A stretch of DNA of 64,000 bases from Immersiella caudata (lineage: Eukaryota > Ascomycota > Sordariomycetes > Sordariales > Lasiosphaeriaceae): contig JAULSU010000002.1 of the NCBI GenBank assembly GCA_030512335.1, positions 4,712,001 to 4,776,000 on the forward strand. The letters run 5' to 3'. A program made the translations under genes and the position numbers. The stretch's first letter is position 1. Each line of letters starts with the position of its first letter. The notes under the pieces are model-generated. The model worked only from the letters and a program-made list of their open reading frames with translations. It was not told the origin of the DNA and did no database searches. Positions 52,620 to 64,000 of this stretch are shown one piece after another.

Positions 52620-52769
52620 GTATTCTACATGCCTATCACGTTTCTTCGCAAACGGGAACAACATGAGCCGAGATTTCGGCGCGTCCGTGGGCACGCCGGG
52701 CTCCTTCCGGCGTGGGTTGCTCCTGTCAGGCTGTAACATTCTCGCAAATCTGCTGCTGGGGTTGTCCAT
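52620..52769 (-). other. Possible 5' exon of the ankyrin gene
   Basis: A frame from ATG 52769 reads MDNPSSRFARMLQPDRSNPR, RKEPGVPTDAPKSRLMLFPF and AKKR. CACGCAG, an acceptor-like site, precedes the in-frame extension of the ankyrin ORF near 52615. The donors I can see (GTGATA, GTAGAA) do not give the right phase or a long enough intron, so the link is unproven. Confidence 0.3.
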
Positions 52770-53580
52770 CTTGTGAAGACTGGACTGGACCCGGCCAAAG
52801 ACAAAAAGTGAGGTACGGTTCGTCGCTTGCGTGATTTCGCTGCTGAGCTGTGTTTCGGCTGCGAGCTGGCCCACGAGAAGGAGAGAGTCGGGCAAGGGCG
52901 GAGGGTCGAGTAGTCTACTAGCTGTGATCGATCAGGCTGCGGGACATGCCCAGGAGAAGCATCTTGCGCATTTTGTCCGGACGTCCGGAAATCTCCCGTG
53001 CTTCGCGAGACAGCCCGCGGCGGTTGCAGCCTGCTCAGTCACCCAAGCCAATTGCTTCAATTTGCGCGGTGGCTTTTGGAGTGTCACAGCAGATGGGGTG
53101 GCAATGGGGCGGCGATGATGAGGAGGGCGCTGAGGAGCCGCCACTAGGACTCGAGAAGAACGCCGACACATGCAGGCGGCGTCGCGCCAAAGTTGCGCCC
53201 GCCTTCCATGTGTGTGGATGAGGGCGCCTGAATCGGGCAAATGGAAACTTCTGGTTCAGGCAAGGCTTCCCGGGTACGCCCAGGTACAGCTAAGAACATT
53301 CACAGAATGTAGTCGGCGCGCGGAATATTGGCGTCGTGTGGATGGTGTGATGTTGGGTGGGGGGCCGGGCTGCGAACGCTGGGGGTGATGCGCAACCGGT
53401 TCAAGTTTTGCTCCCCCCCCATTCTGCGAGCCGACCCGCCGACTAGTGGTGGACTGCTCAGCAGCGAAAACCCAAGGGCACCTTCGAACAAACACGCGGC
53501 GGCTCATGAGAGGGATTTGGATTACATTAATCCTATCTGCCCAGCTGATGGCGGAGACCCCGCCAAATAACCTGGCCTCT
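52770..53580. other. Intergenic, no gene seen
   Basis: About 800 bases between the ankyrin gene and the 3' end of the HeLo gene, with chance frames only. Confidence 0.4.
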
Positions 53581-55734
53581 CTACACACGCAGCGACCTCA
53601 ACTTTTGCACCACTTCCGAGTAGAAGCGCTCTTGCAGGGATAGGTCTCGCTCGATCCCGACTTGGCCGGCGACCTGCTCCCCGAGATCTAAACCACCAAG
53701 ACAGGCCTTTATGACATGGCACATGGTATCGCCCATGTGGAACCGAACTTGTTCCAAAACAGGGGCCTCCATAAGTCGCCGCTTTGCAGGCATCGTGTCC
53801 CGGAGGCCCGCCTGCTCCAGGTCAATCCGCAGGATGGCATGGACGGGCTGCCAGCACGCAATCTCAACCAGGACCACGCCGAGCGCGTAGATGTCATACT
53901 CTTTACTGTAGCACTCGGACCTGGACTTTTGCTCGCTCTCCCCAGCGTTGCGGCCAGAGTCGGCTTGGACGCGCGGGTGCTTGTAAAGGTCGTGGGCGGG
54001 GTTCGGCCATCCAGGCGACGTCCAGCTTGGCTCGCCCTGGGGCCGCGCGAGCTCGAACCCAGAAATGATAGGCTGCCGCCACGTGCTCTGGGCGTCGTCG
54101 CCGAGGAAGAACAGAACATTGTGGCTTCGCAACCCCTTGTGAAGCCAATTCACGGCGTGCAGACGACCCAAGCTCTCGGCCAGTGCGAGAGCCAGTGCCG
54201 CTCTGTCTGTGAGGCTGGGCTGGGTGGTCTGTGCATGATGCGGGGTCTGATTGGTGGGGCTGGTGGTGATGTTGCAGGTGGACGGCCGGGAGAGAAGCTC
54301 CCGCAGAGAGGTCGGCCGGGTTCCCGAATCAAAACCCCTGGGCTTGGCAAAGACAAAGCCGTAGCGGTAGTCGCGGGTTCCCTTCCTGGTTGCCTCGGAG
54401 GAAATGTCCTCGCGAAGGTAGCCGAGGCACTGCGCCGCATTGAAAAGTCGAGTGCTCTTGCCGTGCTTCAGCAACGTAACCAAGGCGGCGAGCCTTCGAA
54501 TCTGCCACCGCCCGCTAGCGTCGTGGGCGTCCTCAGCGCCCTGCCCCGCCGACGCCAGAACGAGCGTCTCAAAGCGCCATTCTACCCAGACGTATATCTC
54601 TGCAGAGCGGGATCCCGTATGGTAGTAAACGGCCTCGGTTCTGACATCTTCCAGGACGCCGTTAGCCTGTCGGGGGATGTCGTCAACAAAGATGAAGTCG
54701 CTCTTCTGCAGCTGGAAGGCATCCACGTCCGCCTGCTCCAGACAGCGAGCGAGTTCCGGGTCGTTAGCAACCGAGTCCGTCGGCAGCCCTTCGCTGACGG
54801 CAACGTTCAAAGCCTTCATCCTCGCTAGGGATGCGAGCTCGCCCGCCCCTGCTGGAGGGGATTTTGGCGCCAATTTGGCCAACACCAAAGGCTGCAAGAG
54901 GCTCTCGGCTTGAGCTATGCTCAGAAGCTGCGTGATAGAAGAGTTCAACTGCATGATGCCATAGTGCGTTCGAATCTAGACACGAGTTTGCTCTGGCTTA
55001 GCAATTGGACCAAGCATCATCACACACAGCCTAGAGTCGGCTGCCACTTACCTGCAGCTCCATCAGCTGTTCTGCTTGGTCTTTGTTCAGGACCTCGGTG
55101 AGAAAGTCGTTCAGCGCTTTGATTTCGGACAGTAGCTGCTCAACCTGTTTTTTATCCCATGCTGCCCAGCGAAGCCGGGCGGGTATCGTGCGCGTGGCTT
55201 TGATGTACGACAGCGCTCTCTTGAGAAGCCCTGGTGACGCTGGAAACTCGACGGCGAGCGCCGACGTCTCGGCCCCGACCTGAGCGGTCGTGATCGGAGA
55301 GCTACCACACCCATCCTCTGCTTCGCGGAGCAACGGCCGTGCGACTGGCTTGAGCCGGCTGTCGAAGCGGCCAAATCGATACAGAAGATTATGCTGCTGC
55401 TCCAGCACATCCAGGAGCATCGCCTTGCCCGCTCGCCCGACAACCAGACTCTCCTCAGACTCGGCCATCTGCGCTACGCATGCCCAATCAAGGAGGCGGT
55501 GCTGCTCGGCCTTGATTCGAACGCGGACGTACTCATACTCTCGGGGCAGCGCCGCCGCGTCAGAAAGGAGCTGGTAACCTAGCGGGATCTGTCAGCCATC
55601 CACGGGTGGGTTGACAAGAAGACCTGAGATTTTCCCCAAGCACAGGATTTGGTCCAGGCTTGGCACCTACCCTGGATACATCCGGCAAACAGCTGAAAAC
55701 TCAAGGACACGGCGGCCAAAGTAATCTCGGCCAT
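53581..55734 (-). CDS. HeLo-domain protein with C-terminal pseudokinase (three exons)
   Basis: Exon 1 is 55734-55671, exon 2 is 55578-55052 and exon 3 is 54975-53581. Introns are 92 and 76 bp, phases 1 and 0. The product is 661 aa. The N-terminus after splicing reads MAEITLAAVSLSFQLFAGCI, QGYQLLSDAAALPREYEYVR and VRIKAEQHRLLDW: the HeLo (prion-inhibition and propagation, HET-S type) domain through about residue 200. The C-terminal half is protein-kinase-like: ESLGRLHAVNWLHKGLRSHN VLFF, then SGFELARP and YDIYALGVVLVEIACWQP. The catalytic HRD is HKG and DFG is SGF, so phosphotransfer is unlikely. HeLo domains act in membrane-targeting cell death and heterokaryon incompatibility. Divergent to the kinase-ankyrin gene across a 484-bp region, suggesting co-regulation. 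Confidence 0.75.
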
Positions 55735-56218
55735 TTTTTCTTTGCACGGGTTCTTGAAGCGCTGAAAAGACACCAAAATCCACGGAGAGTGGAGAAAAAG
55801 GTGAAGAAGAAGAAAGAGGAAGAAAGAGGCGTTTGGCGGAGCCGTAACCTGGTCGCCGACGAGAAAGGGGGTAACACCGGTAGCCTGGTGTACTCACAGG
55901 TACCTGCTAGTAGATGCCTCAGGTAGGCACCCTACGCGCCCACGAGGGAGGAAAAAGTGTGGGTGGAGAAGGAGGGGGGGGGGGGGGGTGTGCTGGGGCG
56001 GTCGGGCTTAACATGGTGGGGATGTCCGCTCATTTTTCTTCTTATGGCATCGGGGCTGCGGTAACCGCTGAAGCCTGGTCCCGTTCCTCGTGCTACAAAA
56101 CAGCCAACAAAGAATAAGATACGAATGAAAGAGTGATTCCAGCAGTCTCAGTTAAGGGTCTCATCTAGAATATCACACAGGTGCCCACCTAGGTAAGATA
56201 GGAAGCTGCTTGCGCGAT
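55735..56218. promoter_or_regulatory. Shared divergent promoter region
   Basis: 484 bases between the start codons of the HeLo-pseudokinase and kinase-ankyrin genes, so both promoters lie here. It contains a 15-base G run (55974-55988). No specific factor site is identified. Confidence 0.5.
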
Positions 56219-59146
<2,928 letters not shown>

Positions 59147-60239
59147 AGGTAAGTGAGTAGATGGGTGGTCTCCATAGAGTAGGCCGTAAAGCAATAGAAT
59201 CACGCCTGTGTAACCAAGGTAACTACACGGTGTTAGCAGCGCGCTCAGAGAACTCACTAGGGCGCATCTCGCAGTAGAGATTATTTTTAAATAAAAAAAA
59301 ATCATGAATAGGCACTAGAAGCAGAGCATGTCTAAGATACAAAAAAAAAAAAAAAAAGAGGGGGGGGGGGGGTGCAAAAAGGGGATGCGCTTCTCTGGGT
59401 AGCTTTCGCCAGAGCCGCAGGATGGAAAAAGCAGGATAAACATACCACTGCAACCCCATTTGAGACGAGTATAACTTCTTGTCAGAAGCACTACGCGTCG
59501 AACTCGGTGGAGTCTATGTGTTTACAACCGCGTGATCATGTTCCCTGTATGGTTCTCTAGCGAGCTCTCTTAAAGTTTGGGAAAACGGCAAGCCGCGTGG
59601 CGGCAATTGCGCGTCTGTAGCCCTAACATCGCAACTCCACAGTTCTGACCGTTTGCAGACCCTTCATTCCCGACATCAGTCTTGAGGGTGTTCTGGCTTC
59701 TGCCCAGTGCCCGCTTCTTTTTAACAGATCTTTTGACTCATTAATCCAACCAAGTTATCAAGAATTCACTCGCGAGAAAGAGAAATTATAAACATTAGGG
59801 AAAATTCCCGCTCCATTTGGTTGTCCCAAGTTCACCAAAAGGATGCTGATGTGGGAGACTCGACGATGACCGAGAACATGGCCAAGCCACAATCTGGGCC
59901 CCCGTTTTGGTGGAGGGCCCTTGCCCGGGCTCGTTACCAGTCACCGTCTTGGCAAGGTCCAGAGCGGCTAAGCGACTGGCCTTTACAGTGGAGTAAACAA
60001 CCTTTTTTGTAGGGCTTATAAGGGGGCCGAGTGAACAATCTTAGATGCAGCAGGTGTAAACACTGGTGGCCAACACGTGGCAACCCTAAGAGGCATCGTC
60101 ACACAACAGAGTATTACCAATTCGTTTTATTGGCTGGGTTAACCGACGACCCTTAGCGTCACGCGGATTTTTGGTGAAAAGTCACAGGGACAAGTGGGTG
60201 ATTCGCAGGCAGCACTGTGCCCGATTTTGGGAACCCCAC
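59147..60239. other. Intergenic, no gene seen
   Basis: About 1.1 kb. An A run (59340-59357) followed by a G run (59362-59372) lies here. Frames of 60-80 codons have no motif. The last 300 bases may hold the PARP promoter or an unrecognised first exon. Confidence 0.4.
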
Positions 60240-62646
60240 ATGAGGGGAAACGACGATCGAGGAACCTCGCGTAGCGCTCCTGACCGCACACTCCGTCGGC
60301 GCATGAATCAGCTGCCGGGAACTCGGCGCTGCTACCAGCGGCAGATTTTTTTTGACATGGCTAACCTCGTGCAACCCAAATCCCAGGCTACCCTGAACCC
60401 ATTGTGGCTGTTGGCGTGGGCAGAATCGTCACTGCAGGCACCTAACGCCGGTGGCCCTGATAGCATCATCAGCCCGCCCGCACCACCCGAGAGGACGCCA
60501 ATAGCAACCAAGTCTGTCGGCCGGAACATTGGGGCCGCAACCCGACCACCAGTTGCACCTGGGGTAGCCATTCCTCGCCTTTCTAGAATATCTTCGGACT
60601 GCGATCTTGAAGGCGACCAATCGTCAAGAACAAGCGCTACAAGCTATGAAGACCTCCGGCGAGAGTTTGAGCGGTCCTTCGTGGACGGGCCGAATCCTTC
60701 CTCTCGGCGTACGAAATACCTGTCACACCATGGATACTTTCGGAGGCAAATCCTGAGCGGGCCCGAAGCGTTCGTTCCACTTGACCCTGACGCTACTAGT
60801 GACGTGGGTACTAGTGGCGTTGGCGAAGTTCTCGTCGATAAGGCCAGTGCCTCGATTTACGATGCTTACCTTTTGCGCGTCGACATCGCAAAGAATGTCG
60901 ACTCCTTTCACCGGCAACAGGTATGTTGACCCTGGCTTCATCCAATATTGTTCTACTGGCCAGAATGGGTCCTTGTCCCGTTGAAGGCTGCACAGAGGGA
61001 GAAAAAAAAAACACAAAAAAAAACAAAAAAAAAAAAACAAAAACGGGACTGGCACTGACTTGCTGCCGCCGCACCAGATTGTATTCTATCCAAACTCGAA
61101 AACGTACACTCTTTTCACCCGCGAAGGGCGGGTGGGTCTACCAGGGACGGTGCGCGAAAGACGGTCCGCGAGTCCCAAATCTCTCCAGACGAGATTTCAG
61201 ATCATCTTCCGCCAGAACACCGGTGTGACCTGGAATCAGAGATACGAGCGCCCTTCGGGGCTGGGCCAGAGATATCAATTTGTTGAGCTTGATTACAGGG
61301 ACCGCCGCACCAGAGCGTCGTTACCGGTGGAAGTGAGCCATCGGCACTACGACAACATCGACTCACAGCTTCCCGAAAGTGTGAGGGGTTTGCTACAAGT
61401 CATGCTCTACTACCGAAGCGCGCCAAGGCAGCCAGGCCCCGCGAAGGGAGGAGAATCCGAGACAGTGGCGGCCGCCTCTGCACAGTCAGCCTTCACCGCC
61501 CCCTACGAGCATCTCAGTCCGTGGACCTGCTTCCTAGGGTTCAAGGCTCTACAGCGCATCTACCAGCACCTGGATTCCTCGGGTCCGGTCCGCTGGAAGG
61601 CCCTCGTCAGCGCGTCGTCGCGCTATCGGAGCCACATCCCGCTTCATAGCAAGAACAGTAAAACTCCAGTAATTTCCAGCTACTACGCGCTGTTCCTGGA
61701 GCTCAAGTTTCTCTACCAATTTTGGCCACGCGCAGAGGTCACAATCATGCTGGCCGACGTTGAGACCCACGCCTCTTTACAGGCACGCCAGTACGGGTCT
61801 CTTTCTCAGCCAATGTATCGCGCGTACAGCTCTTTGAGACATGGTTTCCGCCGGCTCGAACCGGATCATCAGGCGGTGGAGTTTCGTGAGCTGAAGAATT
61901 ACATGGAGAAGTCGTGCCACAGCCTACACGGCCTGAGACTCGAGCTTCAGGAGATCTATAGCGTCTTCATCAAGTCGAACCTGCCAAACCCGTATGGCGA
62001 CTTGGTCAACATCTCTGCAGAGCTCGTCAGCCTGGGCGCCTCGATCGACGAGGAGAGGCTGCTATTGTGGCACGGCACACCCCTGGATTCGCTGCTTGGC
62101 ATCTTAGATCTGGGGCTCCAGATTCGTCGGAAGGGAGCTAGCTGGACGGGGACGATGTTTGGCAATGGGATTTACTTTGCCGATGCGTCCAGCAAGTCTG
62201 CCGCATTTTGCAAGCACCAGGCGTGGAATGGGGAGGCAGTCCTGCTTTTGTGCGAAGTCGACGTTGGGCAGCAGCGAATTCGAAGTCCATGTGCAATGCA
62301 AAGAGGGCACGAGCAGATTGGAGCTTCTTTTGGTCAATATCGATGTATTGAGGGACTTGGAAGGATCGGACCGGCAAAGTGGAAAGATGTCAGCTGGGAG
62401 ATGGCTGGCGAGCCGAATAGTTCTGCGGGTGTGGTAAGGATGGTACGTGGACCGCCACCCTTCCTTCCCTATTAATTGTTTCTTGACTCAAACTTGTAGC
62501 TAACCTCAACGCAGCCCGATGTATCGGTTCCATATACCAATACGTACTCCGGGGGGGTCTTAGGGTTTAATGAGTATGTTGTATACGACCCTTCACAGGT
62601 ACTGATACGATATGTACTTCGCGTAAAGATCGAAGGCCAGAAGTAG
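60240..62646 (+). CDS. WGR-domain poly(ADP-ribose) polymerase (three exons)
   Basis: Exon 1 ends at 60920, exon 2 is 61078-62442 and exon 3 is 62515-62646; phases are 0. Starting at ATG 60240 gives 725 aa (ATG 60357 gives 686, equally possible). Spliced exons 1-2 form a WGR domain: SIYDAYLLRVDIAKNVDSFH, RQQIVFYPNSKTYTLFTREG RVGLPG and QRYQFVELDYRD, with the name-giving Trp replaced by Glu (REGR). The catalytic domain has LLWHGTPLDSLLGILDLGLQ (His), MFGNGIYFADASSKSAAFCK (Tyr) and, only in exon 3, GVLGFNEYVVYDPSQVLIRY (Glu), so the H-Y-E triad for polymer formation is complete. It consumes NAD+ to modify proteins or DNA ends, probably nuclear. A homopolymer-rich intron 1 carries A runs. Confidence 0.85.
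60999..61044. repeat. A-rich tract in intron 1 of the PARP gene
   Basis: Successive runs of 8-14 A residues separated by single C residues. Confidence 0.9.
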
Positions 62647-63447
62647 GAAATTATATGTCAGATAAAAAGCGATTACCACTTGTCAGCGCAGTTGAGCGTT
62701 CCGTCCTATAGTGCAGTGGCGATACGCGACAATGAAGTGAACTTTAAAGGTACATGTTCTACAACGAGGAAAGCAGTGATGTCGCTATAATAGTAGTGTT
62801 ACTTAGTAGAACCCTACGGTTACGACTGATGCTTGTCGACTGGGTCGACAGGGTCTTGGAGGGTCTGATCAGGAGTCTAGGATGTGTTCTGAATTCCGAA
62901 TCGGGGAATGCCAGGTAGGAGGGGCAGACGTAAAAGAACATTCTCTTAGACAAGGAGATAATACTTGCATTCATCAGTCATATATTACTATACTGCACAT
63001 TAATATGATATTGGTCTATAATTAAAAGAAGATATAACCCAAGTACGGAGCACGGGGCTAAAAGAAAACACCTACCTAGCTCGCCAAGCATTTGACGTTC
63101 AGTATGTTCAGAAATCACGAGGAGGACATCGAGCGAGATTAAATCCATGGTGATAAGTCTTGCGCGTATCCAGATTGGATGCTCGGCGATGGCGGAGCAG
63201 CCTGCCGTCGAAACTGCACGCCCCGTGTTGTGGAGTTGACGCGACCTCAAATCTGTTTCTGGGACGACCCCTAGTCCCTCCCTAAAATGGAAGTGGGGTG
63301 GCCGCCTCTTCAATTAGGCAGCCATGCAGGAAGCCGTCGCAGCGCCGCCGTCACGCCAAAGCCAGATGGATCTTCCAACCAACAATCTTTCCCCCACCTG
63401 TACCCCACGTTTTTGAAGTCAATCCACCACGACCAAAATCGGGGAGA
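62647..63447. other. Intergenic, AT-rich in part
   Basis: About 800 bases; 62950-63070 is AT-rich. Two chance frames occur (62759-62974, 62978-63313 minus). The 3' part is the likely promoter of the HET gene. Confidence 0.4.
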
Positions 63448-64000
63448 ATGTACTCATACAAACCCCTCGCCTCCCGGACCTCGATCCGACTCCTCTGCCT
63501 AGCCCCATCGCCGGACCGCGACGCAGTCCTGAAAGGCTCTCTAATTGAAGCCGACGTCGATCATCTGAATCGCGACCTCATCGAGACATACACTGCCCTT
63601 TCCTACGTCTGGGGAGACCCCGCACGGACCGGAGAGATCTTGCTCGATCGTGACGAACAGCGTCTCGGCATCACCGCATCCCTCCAAAATGCGTTGCGCG
63701 ATATACGCGATGAAACGCGCGAGCTTCGAGTTTGGGCAGACGCCATTTGCATCAACCAAGACTTTACAAACGAGCGCAACAGCCAAGTTTCGATGATGGG
63801 CCGCATCTACTCCGTTGCTACGCACACCATCATTTACCTCGGGGCTCCGGCCGAGCCCATTCCCAAGGAAGTCGGTCTGGACCACGTTGAGGCTTTGCGC
63901 AGCGAATGGTTCAGGCGCATATGGGTTTTCCAGGAACTGGTTCTCTCCCGGGATCCGTGGCTTCAGCTGGGGCAGACCCGTGAACGATGGAGCGAGGTTG
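63448..64000 (+). CDS. HET-domain (heterokaryon incompatibility) protein, partial
   Basis: The ATG at 63448 opens MYSYKPLASRTSIRLLCLAP and the frame is open to the right edge (184 codons). The HET core is plain: DLIETYTALSYVWGDPARTG, SLQNALRDIRDETRELRVWA, DAICINQDFTNERNSQVSMM GRIYSVATHTIIYLG, then SEWFRRIWVFQELVLSRDPW. These are the three conserved HET blocks (YxALSYxWG, WxDAICINQxDxxE, W..RxWxxQE). HET proteins trigger cell death on contact between genetically different hyphae. The domain C-terminal to HET, which sets specificity, is outside the window. No stop or frameshift is seen. Confidence 0.9.
   Translation, partial: MYSYKPLASRTSIRLLCLAPSPDRDAVLKGSLIEADVDHLNRDLIETYTALSYVWGDPARTGEILLDRDEQRLGITASLQNALRDIRDETRELRVWADAICINQDFTNERNSQVSMMGRIYSVATHTIIYLGAPAEPIPKEVGLDHVEALRSEWFRRIWVFQELVLSRDPWLQLGQTRERWSEV

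Noticed and set aside
53716..54828. 370-codon plus-strand frame opposite the HeLo-pseudokinase
   Set aside because: Antisense shadow; the minus-strand reading has clear domains and introns.

Overview
The window is nuclear DNA from a filamentous ascomycete (Pezizomycotina; a Sordariomycete is my best guess, not proven). The evidence is short spliceosomal introns of about 50-100 bp with GTRNGY donors and CTAAC-like branch points. There are also fungus-restricted families: HET, HeLo, DUF3176, DUF6604, a DUF7580-type pseudokinase, a PL20 glucuronan lyase and a mitochondrial alternative oxidase. Exon structures below were joined by hand so that reading phase is kept.

Left part (1-12.3 kb): the N-terminal part of an archaemetzincin (cut by the window edge), two small secreted proteins that only appear after splicing, two multi-pass membrane proteins tail to tail, a secreted polysaccharide lyase, a degraded locus, and a medium-chain reductase.

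Middle part (12.3-48.6 kb): intact genes alternate with broken ones. Intact: BTB protein, SnoaL-like protein, F-box protein, alternative oxidase (AOX), GNAT acetyltransferase, an 829-aa membrane protein, gamma-glutamylcyclotransferase, an NAD(P)-binding protein and a 232-aa secreted Cys-rich protein. DUF6604 has one large intact frame but looks N-terminally frameshifted. Broken by single-base shifts, nonsense codons, truncation or insertion: a wall-protein-like gene, a second BTB gene, a C-terminal-TM family gene, an O-methyltransferase, a serine-carboxypeptidase fragment, an ankyrin gene, an amidoligase split by a 235-bp GC-rich insert, a membrane protein, a zinc-finger/PHD gene and a DUF7580 gene. 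Several nonsense codons are TGG-to-TAG or CAG-to-TAG type, as RIP (C-to-T at CpA) would give. The frameshifts are not RIP-like and may be real decay or sequencing errors.

Right part (51-64 kb): a dense group of allorecognition or innate-immunity type genes. It holds an ankyrin protein, a HeLo-domain pseudokinase, a divergently transcribed active-looking protein kinase fused to ankyrin repeats, a WGR-type poly(ADP-ribose) polymerase with a full H-Y-E triad, and a HET-domain protein running off the edge. I consider this group the most interesting system in the window. Long homopolymer and dinucleotide tracts recur throughout and often sit inside introns.
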